From the NCBI RefSeq assembly GCF_023091745.1, contig NC_068910.1, forward strand, positions 36,319,272 to 36,383,271: a stretch of 64,000 bases of DNA, written 5' to 3'. How positions within the stretch are numbered: the stretch's first letter is position 1; each line of letters starts with the position of its first letter. A program made the translations under genes and the position numbers. Of this stretch, positions 22,496-33,660 are shown one piece after another. Origin of the DNA: Budorcas taxicolor. Lineage: Eukaryota > Chordata > Mammalia > Artiodactyla > Bovidae. The notes beneath the pieces are model-generated. The model had not been told where the DNA came from, searched no databases, and saw only the letters and a program-made list of their open reading frames with translations.

Positions 22496-23934
22496 GTGAA
22501 GATGACAAGCCATAGAAAGCTCACTGAACCTTTTGAAATTAACCTTGAACTCATCCTCTAGAAGAATATGGCTCTCAGACTCTCAGACTGACAACTACAC
22601 AGCCATCTTCACTGTTCTTAGTTTTACCATAAGCAGAATTATACCAGCATTATGTTCAGGCAGACGGACTCTCACTATCAAATTCTTTTAACGTGGGGTT
22701 CTGGTTATTCTCTCCAAAAAGCATAAAGCCTTTGGCAGAGGCATACATTTTACAAATATAGCTTCAATAAAAGTAAAGACTGAAATGCTCTAAATTACCG
22801 TTAGAGGCTTAGTCAGGACCTGAGGGTGAGTCTGCAGATCTCAAGCTGCTGGCCACTAGACCTCACTACCATCACTACGTATTTCTTCATCCTGATACAT
22901 TTCACATTCATTTTTATGACGCTTTAATTGTTTCTGTCATTGACATGTTAACGGTTCACACATAAGGCTCTAGGACACTGTTTTGTTTTCCCATGGCACT
23001 CTCTTGACTGGTCATCCAGCCAAGAATGAAAGCAAAGGCTATGCAGTAAGCTATGCATGCATCTTCTCCCAATATTTGTGGAAGCGTCTGTGTCTACATC
23101 TGATTATCACGAATAATAGTTTTTGATAAAAATATTTTATGATCTCTCCAAAATATACCAGCCTCTCCTGCTCTGTTTCAAACTAGGGCCTCTGCATTCC
23201 TTTCTTTTGGATAGTTTTCATTTCCCACTACAGTTTTCTTAATCTTTCCCTCCCTTACCAGTTCAAATACTGTAGAGCTGGCTTTGCAACAGAGGAGGAA
23301 GTGGAGTAGGCAGAGGACAGGGGAGGAGTCTTGGAGGGGGAAGGGCAGAGAAAGGGAAGCAGCAGCACTTCACAAAAATTAGGAGTTGACTTCAGGCATA
23401 CAATGTGAGCTCCTAGGAGAGCTTTGAGGAGTGAGTTTTCACCTGACTTTCAGGTTTTGTGAATGAGCTGCCTCTATTTTTGCAGTTGTCAGGCAGTGAA
23501 AGTGTCCTGTCCTCCTGCTTTCCTCAGAAAGAACAGAATGAATGTTCCATGGCCTTAACCTCTTTTCTCTCTTAACTAGATTCAAATGTATGTGCTACTT
23601 TTGCCTTCATTACATAAGCAATCAAGGGCACTCAGAGCAGGAGGCTCACTCCCTGGGGCTGGTTCACTGTACCGCAGTACAGCCACAGACTTTCTGACCA
23701 TCACATGATTTGTGGGACATCTTCATTTTATAGACTGGAGGCATTTTTGGTTTGTTTCTAAGGTGTCCCATTTTCTTTCCAACTTAGAATGACCCATGGC
23801 CAAATTTATTAATAAAATTATTCTGTTTGGATATTTATTATTATTATTTTTTATTTGTGGATTTGGTTCACTGTTACCTTCAGAAGTGTTCTAGTTATTA
23901 GTGAGATTTAAAAAAAAGATTGTTGATTCTGATT
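22496..23934. other. No feature recognised; purine-rich patch
   Basis: Unassigned sequence. A G/A-rich patch at about 23284-23365 (aggaggaagtggagtaggca and similar) is the only compositional oddity. Confidence 0.5.
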
Positions 23935-24330
23935 TTGCATAAACTACATGCCATCACTGTGTAAGGTGTACTAATATTGATTTCTTTGTTTAGTCTTTTT
24001 TTTTAACATTTTTTGGATGTGGATCATTTAAAAAATCTTTATTGGATTGGTTATAATATTGATTCTGTTGTTTATATATATATTTTTTTTTTTTTTGCTG
24101 CAAGGCATGTGTGATCTTAGTTCCCCAACCAGGGATTGTACCCACACCCTTAACCACTGAACCACCAGTGAAGTCCCTTGTTTAGTCTTTACAACAGCTT
24201 TTTGAAATAGGTGGAAATATTCCCACTTTAGAGATAAGGAATCTAAAACTCAGAGAGGGACCATCAGAATGCAGTTTTGAGCCGGGATCATCAAAATGTA
24301 AACTTTTACTCCCTCCGTTAAATACCACTC
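23935..24330 (-). mobile_element. MIR SINE, antisense, split by a CHR SINE
   Basis: The left piece ends at the TSD. The right piece (24191 on) has 'acaacagctttttgaaatag', 'ctaaaactcagagagggacc' and 'gagccgggatcatcaaaatg', the reverse-complement MIR order. Confidence 0.6.
23999..24177 (-). mobile_element. CHR-type SINE, antisense, with 13-bp TSD
   Basis: 'cttagttccccaaccaggga', 'ttgtacccacacccttaacc', 'accaccagtgaagtccc' is a reverse-complement CHR SINE with a T-rich start. The 13-bp duplication ttgtttagtcttt is exact at 23986-23998 and 24178-24190. Confidence 0.88.
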
Positions 24331-24335
24331 TGCCA

Positions 24336-24540
24336 ATTTTATTAATAACTAGCATTTGTTAAATGCATCCTCTGTACTAGCCATTGCTCCCAGTCTTTTA
24401 TTAACACTTACTCATTCAATCCACAAACCTATGAGCTATTATTATCTCTGATTTGCATGATGGGAAAGAGAGAATGGTTAAGAGATGACCTGAGGGTCTG
24501 TTGTTAGTTCAGTGCAGAATCCTAAGGATGTGCTGTGCCC
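24336..24540 (-). mobile_element. Second MIR SINE, antisense
   Basis: 'taataactagcatttgttaa', 'atgcatcctctgtactagcc', 'cttttattaacacttactca', 'acctatgagctattattatc', 'gatgggaaagagagaatgg'. It lies directly next to another MIR in the same orientation. Confidence 0.65.
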
Positions 24541-25029
24541 TCCAGCGTCTGAGTGCTTGCATTTATGATGAGCCATCAAAGGTGAAGATGCCAATTAAAG
24601 GCAGCTGTGACTAATTTTAATGGGCAATGCAAGCTGAGTTATACATAGTATTTTGGTTATTGTTTAGGCCTTCTTAGGTTATATACTTGAATTGTAGCAG
24701 CAAATAGTATAAGGTAGAAATATGGTTTCTGAAGCCCCTCTTTTTTTAGTTACAGCAGTGGGTGGATCTAAGAAGATAAATTAAAATCAGATGTAAGCAA
24801 AGCTTTTTCTCTCTTGATTTCTTTGATGATAGCCCACATACAAGGTCCTGGGATTCTTCTAGACACAGGAAGTTCTAGTCCCCAACGTTAAAATGGTTCT
24901 CTGCTGCTAAGTCTATAAAACATGAGTTCCTTTTTACCCAAAAACTTGCATGTAGGCAGTTCCTTAACAATTCACAGAAACCAATGGCATGTCTGTTTGT
25001 GGTTACTTCTGGGGTTTTATAAGGGTTCT
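24541..25029. other. No feature recognised
   Basis: Unassigned sequence. Confidence 0.5.
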
Positions 25030-25036
25030 AGAAGGG

Positions 25037-25306
25037 AGAAGGCAATGGCACCCCACTCCAGTACTCTTGCCTGGCAAATCCCATGGGTGGAGGAGCCTGG
25101 TAGGCTGCAGTCCATGGGGTTGCTAGGAGTCGGACACGACTGAGCGACTTCACTTTCACTTTTCACTTTCATGCATTGGAGAGGGAAATGGCAACCCACT
25201 CCAGTGTTCTTGCCTGGAGAATCCCAGGGACGGGGGAGCCTGGTGGGCTGCCGTCTCTGGGGTTGCACAGAGTCGGACACGACTGAAGAGACTTAGCAGC
25301 AACAGC
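25037..25306 (+). mobile_element. BOV-A2 SINE
   Basis: A complete sense dimer from gagaaggcaatggcacccca through 'cactttcatgcattggagag' to 'gagacttagcagcaacagc'. Flanks agaaggg at 25030-25036 and 25307-25313 are a short 7-bp TSD candidate. Confidence 0.96.
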
Positions 25307-25313
25307 AGAAGGG

Positions 25314-26078
25314 GCAGACACATTTGCCTAAGAATGGTTCACATTGCAGCAAATCATCAGCCTTGGCTGGGTGCAGAGAATGGAGGCCAGGGAGGTAAAA
25401 GGTGGTTTTGAGTGGTATGTGTGACACTTGCCTGCCTATAATAGTTGATTCAGTTTGCCCCCAGGAGACAGGGGTTGTTGAAGATCTGAGTTGCATTGGA
25501 ATCATCTTCCCAATCACAGGTCCTCAAGTGAAAGCTCACTGTTAAACCTGAAATTGAGGACCTGAAGACAAGGGGGTGCCTGGATGGTGTGTTGTCCTCT
25601 TTCTAAGAGAAAAAAGACACCCTGTTTATTTCAAATTAATTTTAATTATATAAATAGGACTACATACGCATGGAAGATCAGCTACCACTAAAAGACTTTT
25701 GTACCATTTTGTAAAGCCTGCCCCCTCTTCCAGGAAATCTATGTAGGTTAAAACCATTTGTGGGGGAGCAGGATCCTCTCATGAGAGTTGATGTGCAGGT
25801 GGACGTTATCTCTGGTGCTCTGGGCTTATTTTTCACAATATTCTCCCTAAAGAGAGTCATTTCAACCTCAAATTTCCTTTTCTTATTTGGAAATACAGTA
25901 GCAGAAAGGTGAAGAGATTTTGTGACCCCAAACTAAAATCTGTGTTCTCTTGTCACTTCATCAAATTAGTTCTGGTGGCATTTTATTTCCCTCCAGAAAT
26001 AAACCACTGTTAAATGATTCTTTATAAAGTAGTCCACACATTTATCACACCACAGCAGTCTAAACCCATTTAGGGGAG
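25314..26078. other. No feature recognised
   Basis: Unassigned sequence between BOV-A2 and BovB. Confidence 0.5.
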
Positions 26079-26808
26079 AGCCTCTTGATGAAAGAGAAAG
26101 AGGAGAGTGAAAAAGTTGGCTTAAAACTCATCAATTAGGAAACTAAGATCATGGCCTCTGGTCCCATCACTTCATGGTAAATAGATGGAGAAACAGTGGA
26201 AACAGTGACAGACTTTATTTTGGGGGACTCCAAAATCACTGCAGATGGTGATTGCAGCCATGAAATTAAAAGACACTTGCTCCTTGGAAGAAAAGTTGTG
26301 ACTGACCTAGACAGCATATTCAAAAGCAGAGACATTACTTTGCTGACTAAGGTCCATCTAATGAAAGGTATGGTTTTCCCAGTAGTCATGTATGGATGTG
26401 AGAGTTGGACTGTGAAGAAGGCTGAGCGCTGAAGAATTGATGCTTTTGAATTGTGGTGTTGGAGAAGACTCTTGAGAGTCCCTTGGACTGCAAGGAGATC
26501 CAACCAGTCCATTATAAAGGAGATCAGTCCTGGGCGTTCATTGGAAAAACTGATGCTGAAGTTGAAGTTCCAATACTTTGGCCGCCTGATACGAAGAACT
26601 GACTCATTTAAAAAGACCCTGATGCTGGGAGGGATTGAGGGCAGGAGGAGAAGGGGACGACAGAGGGTGAGATGGTTGGATGGCATCACCGACTCAATGG
26701 ATATGAGTTTGAGTGAACTCCGGGAGTTGGTGATGTACAGGGAGGCCTGGTGTGCTGCGTCCATGGGGTTGCAAAGAATTGGACATGACTGAGTGACTGA
26801 ACTGAAGC
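26079..26808 (+). mobile_element. BovB LINE 3' end, sense
   Basis: A 5'-truncated copy keeping the last 730 bases or so: 'agcctcttgatgaaagagaa', 'catgtatggatgtgagagtt', 'tggatggcatcaccgactca', and the end gtgactgaactgaag. The reverse transcriptase palm lies upstream of the truncation and is absent. Confidence 0.96.
26196..26792 (+). pseudogene. BovB polyprotein C-terminus remnant
   Basis: Two open segments, 26196-26432 (78 codons) and 26451-26792 (113 codons), are separated by an in-frame stop (GCTGAGCGCTGA region). They carry the conserved RTE C-terminal phrases VMYGCESWTVKKAE and MWCWRRLLRVPWTARRSN, then an arginine-rich GRRRRGRQR stretch and MDMSLSELRELVMYREAW. This region follows the RT domain and has no catalytic residues. 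Dead fragment. Confidence 0.9.
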
Positions 26809-27213
26809 AACCTATCTAATAAAGAGAAATAAGTGCTGAGAATTAGGGAAAATGAAGAGATAGAGGAATATGTTTCAAATGCGGGAACAAGACAAAACCT
26901 CAGAAAAGGAACCAAGTGAAGATAAGCAGTCTACCTGATGCAGAGCTTGGCATTCTTATTCCCCAAAATAAGTTGAGTAGGATCTATCTGTGTTTCGAGC
27001 ATCTTGCAATGAATGTAGTAGCTTTTTTATTTTGTTATGACCCTAAATAAATACTGTTCCTTTAAATATACACATACAAATACATATATATGAACTAATA
27101 TTTCCTGAAATATTAGTTACCCTTATTATAGTAAGTGCTAATATTTTGCATTTTATCCCATTTCAAATTATATGCTGACCCTGACCCACAATAAGGTTGT
27201 AATCTGCAGTTTA
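26809..27213. other. No feature recognised
   Basis: Unassigned AT-rich sequence with a short (AC/AT) patch near 27066-27090. Confidence 0.5.
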
Positions 27214-27290
27214 ATCCCATGGACAGAGGAGCCTGGCAGGTTACAGTCTATAGGGTCGCAAATAGTTGAACATGACTGAAGTGGCATAGC
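27214..27290 (+). mobile_element. Bov-tA 3' fragment
   Basis: Only the 3' part remains: 'aatcccatggacagaggagc', 'ctggcaggttacagtctata', 'gggtcgcaaatagttgaaca', 'tgactgaag'. Confidence 0.85.
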
Positions 27291-28611
27291 ACACCATATA
27301 TTGTATAACAACTGAGATGTTTTTGTGGTCAGAAGACTCTGGTTTGCCCCTACCTAGTATGTGAGTTATCACCCAACCAGTGAAATAGCAAATACTTCCC
27401 CAGAAGGTGTGAGGCTGGGTACTTGGTAGGTATTGAGTAAATGTCCATTTCTTTGTCTTTAAAATTCACACTTAAGCCATTTATTGTTATTTCACAGTAT
27501 GGTAGAAAATATCTAGTTTTTTTGGTATACCTGCATTCTATTGGATTCTTAGACTACTTCGACTATTATGATTTTAGCTATGTCTGTTTTTCATATCTTG
27601 GGGTAAAAAAGCACTCAATAAAAACAAATAACAGCAAAAAAAAAAGTCTTATAGTAATTTTAACAGGGCTTTATTGAGTGTTCCAAGAATCAGAACAGAA
27701 TCTAGGAACTTGTTAACTTTTGTGTGTCACTCGTGGAAATGTCTACTTGTATTTGTTAATTATTTTCTCTGACCACCCCTTGTAATAATAACATCTTCTA
27801 AGACATTTTTTCTCCAGCCTCCACTCTTCGACCTTCCTGGCCCATTTTTGTAGCAGTGCCAACAAGATCTTTCTCAGTCAAGGCATGTGTTTCAAGGCAT
27901 GTCAAATCCTTCTCAAGTTGAAATGTTTTATGGCTTCTGTATAGTTGATTGGTGGTGGGATTTTATCCCTGGAAAAGTAATAGTAACAAAAGAATACAGG
28001 TTTACAATTTGAGCTTTAAACATAAACTGTTTCTTGGGCTGTGACAATAGGGTAAAATGATCCAGTGGTAGAAGTCCTATGAGGCTTAATAAATGCACTT
28101 AATAATTATAAACTGATGACAAATTAGTTGAGTCAATGAATATTAATGTCTCTCCTTTCATATGACTCGATGCCTTGGGACAGTTTCAATATGTGACGAA
28201 TACATTGTACTATGATGTATTAATAACATGTGGATGAGAGGGAAGCACAAATCAAGGACAAGTGTAACTTTCTGTCAGATATATATTTAACACTTTTTAA
28301 CGTTTAGTTTATTACCTTTGGATGCCAGTTGAACTTTACATCCTTCATTGGTTTTTGTGTGTTGTCTATTGACTGAGTCTATTATTTGTCATTGCAGTCT
28401 CAAATACTAAAATATTGCAGATTTTCTTTAATTACATTGAGCTGGTTTATTTTATTGATTCTGCTCTAATCTGAGAAATCTGTTTTGTAGTTTAGAGCAA
28501 GCCAGGCAGGCTTCACATTATGTTAAGCCTTCAGGTTGACTATTAGATTTTTTATATCTTTCTGAAATGTTCCATCTTCCCTATGGTGGTCCTCAAGTTG
28601 GGTCAAGTGAT
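27291..28611. other. No feature recognised; one retrocopy-like A-tract
   Basis: Unassigned. An AATAAA at 27617-27622 is followed by an A10 run at 27636-27645, a spacing that could mark a retrocopy or old LINE tail. Nothing recognisable lies upstream. Confidence 0.4.
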
Positions 28612-28890
28612 AGTGAAAGTGAAAGTCGCTCGGTCGTGTCTGACTCTTTGTGACACCATGGACTATATAGTCCATAGAGTTCTCCAGGCCATAATACTGG
28701 AGTGGGTAGCCTTTCCCTTCTCCAGGGGATCCTCCCAACTCAGGGACTGAACCAGGTCTCCTGCATTGCAGGCAGATTCTTTACCAGCTGAGCCACAAAG
28801 GAAGCCCAAGAATATTGGATTGGGTAGCCTATGCTTTCTCCAGCAGATCTCCCAGACCCAGAAATCGAACCGAGGTCTCCTGCCTAACGG
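28612..28890 (-). mobile_element. Bov-tA dimer, antisense
   Basis: A full antisense Bov-tA (28612-28807: 'gaaagtcgctcggtcgtgtc' to 'ccagctgagccacaaaggaa') is followed directly by a second partial antisense monomer (28808-28890: 'aagaatattggattgggtag', 'gaaatcgaaccgaggtctcc'). The head-to-tail layout matches the dimeric Bov-tA class. Confidence 0.9.
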
Positions 28891-29730
28891 AGCTATGAGA
28901 AGATTCTTGTGTTGATGGACCAATACAAAGTGTACTGATGTTGTAGAAACCTCAGGACAGTGGACAGTAGTTTTATTTTGTTCTGAGAGGCGTACAGCTT
29001 CTATTTGGTTGTTTTTAGGCAGATCATAGAACACCTGTGAGGGTAAGTGAAATGGCCACCTTTAGTCTGTGGAGGTATACAGTGAGACATGTGTCATGGG
29101 ACCATTAATTACCAATTGGCAATTAATGCCTACTTCAGAGCCCTCACTGGCTCATAGCTATGGCTTTACCCTAAAAGCACATTCAGGTCTATGTGCTTAA
29201 AGGTGGTGACCTTCACAGTTAGAAAATAGCATTGCCCAAGAAACTCTATCTGAAATTCTGTATTTAATGTCATTGAAACACCCTGCTACTTAGATGCTAA
29301 CCAAAGTTATGTGTATTTTCATCTATCCTTATGAAGGTAGTTAAGCTCATGATTTTTAAAAATAATATAGCTGATATTTATGCAAGTTGATGCAATGAGT
29401 TTTCCCTAGAGTATAAAATTATTTCAATGCTTAGTAAAATGATAAGGACCAACTGCCTTGTGTGTTTTCATTTTATTATTACTGATAACAGAACCAGGGA
29501 GTTGATGGCCCATGCTAAAATGATATCCACAAGGTTGTCAAGCATACCTTTGGGTCTCAGTGCAAACTGAATAGGGAACAGAGTGGTTATAGCTTTCGTT
29601 CTTTTTTTTTTTTTTTTTCCATATTGTAAGGTAGGTGGACATGCAGGATTAGAATTAAGAAAATACTGATTAGGTTAGCTCATATACATTTATAAGCCAG
29701 TATGTATGAAGTGCTTATTAGCACCATACT
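28891..29730. other. No repeat recognised; strong palindrome and T18 run
   Basis: Unassigned. It contains an imperfect 26-bp palindrome at 29103-29128 (see findings) and a T18 run at about 29603-29620. Confidence 0.5.
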
Positions 29731-29742
29731 CAGCTTATTGTA

Positions 29743-30017
29743 CGGAGAAGGCAATGGCACCCCACTCCAGTACTCTTGCCTGGAGAATCCCACAGATGGA
29801 GGAGCCTGGTGAACTGCAGTCCATGGGGTCGCTAAGAGTTGGACGAGCCTGAGCGATTTCACTTTGACTTTTCACTTTTGTGCATTGGAGAAGGAAATGG
29901 CAACCCACTCCAGTGTTTTTGCCTGGAGAATCCCAGGGACAGGGGAGTCTGGTGGGCTGCCGTCGATGGGGTCGCACAGAGTCGGACACGACTGAAGCAA
30001 CTTAGCAGCAGCAGCAG
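29743..30017 (+). mobile_element. BOV-A2 SINE with 12-bp TSD
   Basis: A complete sense dimer from cggagaaggcaatggcaccc to gcaacttagcagcagcagca. The 12-bp duplication cagcttattgta is exact at 29731-29742 and 30018-30029. A CAG run at the tail is part of the normal BOV-A2 end. Confidence 0.97.
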
Positions 30018-30074
30018 CAGCTTATTGTAAGCACTCCTTAAACTGAGAATACCTTTTAAGACGCTTTTACCACA

Positions 30075-30290
30075 GGAGTTAATAGTATATACTTTGCAGC
30101 AAAATTCTCTGGGTTTAAGCTAAGTAACTTCAGGCAAGTTGCTTATTAAACTACCTGTGTTTTTCTTTCCTCATGTCTAAACTTAATGATAGAAGTATTT
30201 ACTTCATGAGGTGACTGTGGGAAATAAAGATGTTATGTGCGTTGAAAGCATTGTTAACACTGATTTTAGTAAGAAAGAGAATCATAATAA
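30075..30290 (+). mobile_element. MIR SINE, sense
   Basis: 'aattctctgggtttaagcta', 'gtaacttcaggcaagttgct', 'tttctttcctcatgtctaaa', 'acttcatgaggtgactgtgg' follow the MIR core and 3' part in order. Confidence 0.6.
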
Positions 30291-30924
30291 AAACGCCAGT
30301 TAAATATTAGTTATATTAGTTATCATTATTTGTAATGCATTCTAAAATTAACTCCAGCATCGCTGCATATATTAACATTCTTGGAAAAGGAGTATCTTTT
30401 CGTTTCCTTGCCTTTTTTTGGAAATGTGAAAGTGCAAGTAGTTCCACCTTGGGTGGGACATATGTTCTTCTATTTTTTTCCTTCTTGTTGGAGAAATCTC
30501 TTTCCAAGGGATAGTCTGGTTATTTGTCTACAGATCCTCCCCTGGGGATTATGTGGCAGCTACTTCAAAGCTCTCTCAGCTTGCATTTAATCATTTGTAA
30601 CATCAAATAACTTGCTTGTTCATTTCATGCATGTTTTCTTATTGAGGAAATTAGTTAACCTAAAAGGAGCATCAGAAGCTGCTTTTTCTTGGTTTTCCTC
30701 CTGGAGTAGTTCTCACACATGTTTCTCTTGGAAGTGCCTTGCAGTCTCCTACAGCTTTTTAAGGATGACTGAATTTGGGAACATTCTGTTTAACCACAAA
30801 ACTCATGTTTCCTCTGTCTAATTTCTTTAGGCTTGCCCTCCCTGCAATGCAGTCACCATTTTTCTTCCACATTATGTGGACAGGATTTGTGTTGCCTCCC
30901 CTTTGAGAAAGAACCCTTATTTAT
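30291..30924. other. No feature recognised
   Basis: Unassigned sequence. Two 69-codon frames here have no family resemblance. Confidence 0.5.
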
Positions 30925-33075
30925 TTAGCAGCTGTTTTTAGGTTCTTATTGACTCACTAGGCACGGTTCTAGGTGAGTTGAGGAGACAGGTCTGAGTAAG
31001 ATGGAACATGTCCTTGTTCTCATAAAGCTTTCACCCTCATAGGAGAAGACAGGCAGTAATAGGCAAATAAGTAGATAAGATGGTTTTCAAAGTGTGAAAG
31101 TGTGATGAAGCAAATGAAGCAGGAAAGTGGGACGAAGAGGGAAGAAGGTGAGTACTTTCGATGAGGTGCCCAAAGGCAGCTTCTGTGCAGGAGTGAGGTG
31201 TGGGCAGAGACGTGAAGGATGAGAGGCAAAGAAGGTCCCAGACAGAAGAAACAGCACGTGTCAGGGCTCTGACGCAAGGAGCTCAGTCTGGACGAAGTTG
31301 GGAGTAAGTGACTGAATGCATTTTGTAGCCTTCAGGGGGTTCAGGTGCCATTTAGTTGCTTGTGATATACACACCAATAAACCAAATAAGCCTTTTTTCC
31401 GCTCCTCATGTCAGGCTAGGGGGTCGAAGGGTGTTGGGGGAAAGTGGACAATAAACAGGCATAATAAATAAGTTAATTATGTGGAATGTAAGCTCATCAT
31501 TGATAGGAAAATAATTTGTGTGGAGGTTAAGAGTGTGGGAGTGTGGGAGCTATAAATTAAAATATTGCAGTCAAGGTAGGTCTCACAGTACAGGTGATAT
31601 TCAAGCAAAAGGTTGAAGGAGCTGAGGAAGTCAGCCCCATGACTGTCCAGGGGGTGAAGTTGCCAGGCACAGATAAGAGCTAGTGCAGAAGAGATAGGTA
31701 GCAGGCATTAAGTATGACTTGTTCAGAAGACCTCAAAGAAGTCTCTTGAGGTCAGAACAGAGGGAGCGAGGAAGAGGTGGGAGACACATTTGGAGAGGTA
31801 ATAAGTGGTATCATGCAGAGTCTTATAAACCACTGTCAGTTCATTCTGGCTCAGTGAAATGAGTTGCCATCTTGAGGGTGGGAGTGAGTTAAGGGACATG
31901 GACTAGGGCAGGGGGGCTTTAAGCAAGGATACCTGCTAGAGTAATGGAGTGAACCAGGAGACACACATAAGGGCACATAGAAGGAGGTGGTTGAGATGAT
32001 GCGACTTTATCAGCTTCTGAATATATTTTGTAAGCTTCCAGAAGTAGAGTGTGTGAGAAGGAGTCTGAGATGACTCGAAGTATTTGGTCTTGAACAAATA
32101 GAAGATTAAGGTGGGAATGACTCGAGCTGGAGCACATTAGGATGGGGTGGGCTTGGAGATGTAAAGTGTTCCTGTGTCCTTGGGCGCAGGGCATCTCCCA
32201 TTCTGACTTAGTCTGAGGAGTGTGATTCACTTTGGCCTGTGGATCATTAGAGGTGGGATGAAATGGGACTGAAATGTGCTTACAGGGTTGGGTTCCACCA
32301 CCTCTTGTGAGAAGAGCTTTCTTTTGTCATCATGAGAAGAGCTTTCCCTCGATAGTTATTGTCTTCTGAACTGGTCTTCCAGTGAGTGCACGTGACGCAC
32401 TTACCCCAGGTGCACTAGACCAGGGCTGCCTACTGAACATACCTTAGATCATCAGACCCTCGCTGAGCTGCAGCTCCGTGAGAATCAATGGCTGGTGTTT
32501 ATTCTCATTTTTATTGGAGTATCGTTGATTTACAGTGTGTTAGTTTCTGCTGGGGAGCAAAATGAATCAGTTATACATGTGCATATGTTAACTATTTTTC
32601 AGATTATTTTCCCATAGAGGTCATTGTATTGAGTAGAGTTCTCTGAGTCACTGAATTTTGAGGCAATCTGTTATATCTGGAAGTTTTACAACAGTAACTT
32701 ACCAACAGAGCATCTAAGCAGTGAAATGAAATAAGGATTTGGAAGTAACAGTCTGTCATTCAGAAGAAGTCTGGGCTGGAGATAGAGAGTTTGGAGTTAT
32801 TTGCATATTACTGGTACTTCAAGCCTCAAGATGAAATGAGATCACCGTGGGAGTGAATGCAGTCCACAAAGTAATGAAGGATTGTGTTGCTGAAACATTA
32901 CAAGGTTCTTGAAGAAGAGGGACAGCCATCAGCAAAACCTGGAAAGGAACAACCAGTGACACAGAGGGAAAACAGATTGTCTAAAAAGTAAGTGGACGAA
33001 AACAATCTGGAGGAGGAAGTGATCAACTGTGCCAAAGATGACTAAGTATTGGTTACTGGCTTTGGTAACCTGTGG
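30925..33075 (+). repeat. Old mammalian dispersed repeat, copy 2 (long)
   Basis: The longest copy in the window. In order: 'cactaggcacggttctaggt', 'ctcataaagctttcaccctc', 'ggtaggtctcacagtacagg', 'agggagcgaggaagaggtgg', 'catgcagagtcttataaacc', 'gtctgggctggagatagaga', 'gatgaaatgagatcaccgtg', 'aagtgatcaactgtgccaaa'. An L1 scrap interrupts it at 32505-32650. The pattern is known from placental genomes; the family name is not certain. Non-coding. Confidence 0.5.
32505..32650 (-). mobile_element. L1 3'-end fragment, antisense
   Basis: 'tttattggagtatcgttgat', 'ttacagtgtgttagtttctg', 'aatgaatcagttatacatgt', 'ttttcagattattttcccat' is the reverse complement of the artiodactyl L1 3' region. Confidence 0.65.
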
Positions 33076-33087
33076 GGATCATTGCAT

Positions 33088-33245
33088 TTTTTATTGAATT
33101 ATAGTTGATTTACAATGTTATATTAGTTTCAGATGTATTACATAGTGATTTGATATGTTTATAGATTATACTCCATTTAAAGTTGCTATAAAATATTATA
33201 TTCCTTGTGCTATACATTATGTCCTTGTATCTTATTTATTTAGCG
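33088..33245 (-). mobile_element. L1 3'-end fragment, antisense
   Basis: 'tattgaattatagttgattt', 'acaatgttatattagtttca', 'ttccttgtgctatacattat', 'gtccttgtatcttatttatt' is the same L1 region as at 32.5 kb. It separates two copies of the old dispersed repeat. Confidence 0.65.
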
Positions 33246-33246
33246 G

Positions 33247-33660
33247 GAAAGGGTTCACTGTTGACCTGAGGAAAGAAGTTTCACAGGCCTGGTGGAGGTG
33301 CAGACAAGTGTGTTTAAACATGAATGTGGGAGGAGAGAAATTTGATATAACAAATAAAATAAGGTTTTGAGGAAAGGAGATAAAAATGAGATTAAATATG
33401 GCCTTTTCACAAAGAGAATGGTAACCTATGGTAAAGGTGTTGGATTTTATTCTGAGTGAGGTGGGAGATAATGGAGGGTTGAAATAGTGATCTGTTTGCC
33501 TTTATAAGTATTGTTCTGGCTGGCCTGTAGAGAAGCGTCTGGAGTGAAAAGTGGGGAGAACAGTTAAGAGGCCATTTCAGTTTCCCTGGTGAGAGATTAT
33601 GTTGGCTTATGCCAGAGTTGTAGCACTGGAGATGTGGAAAGCCACGCATAGATTTTACCA
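33247..33660 (+). repeat. Old mammalian dispersed repeat, copy 3
   Basis: 'ttggattttattctgagtga', 'ggtgggagataatggagggt', 'tgttctggctggcctgtaga', 'agaacagttaagaggccatt', 'agttgtagcactggagatgt' correspond to a middle part of the same repeat. The equivalent of that part has already occurred near 31.75-31.9 kb, so this is a second copy. Confidence 0.5.

Noticed and set aside
26135..26764. 209-codon minus-strand frame with a homologous partner at 55220-55675.
   Set aside because: It is the antisense shadow of the BovB C-terminal region. The two frames resemble each other because the LINE copies do.
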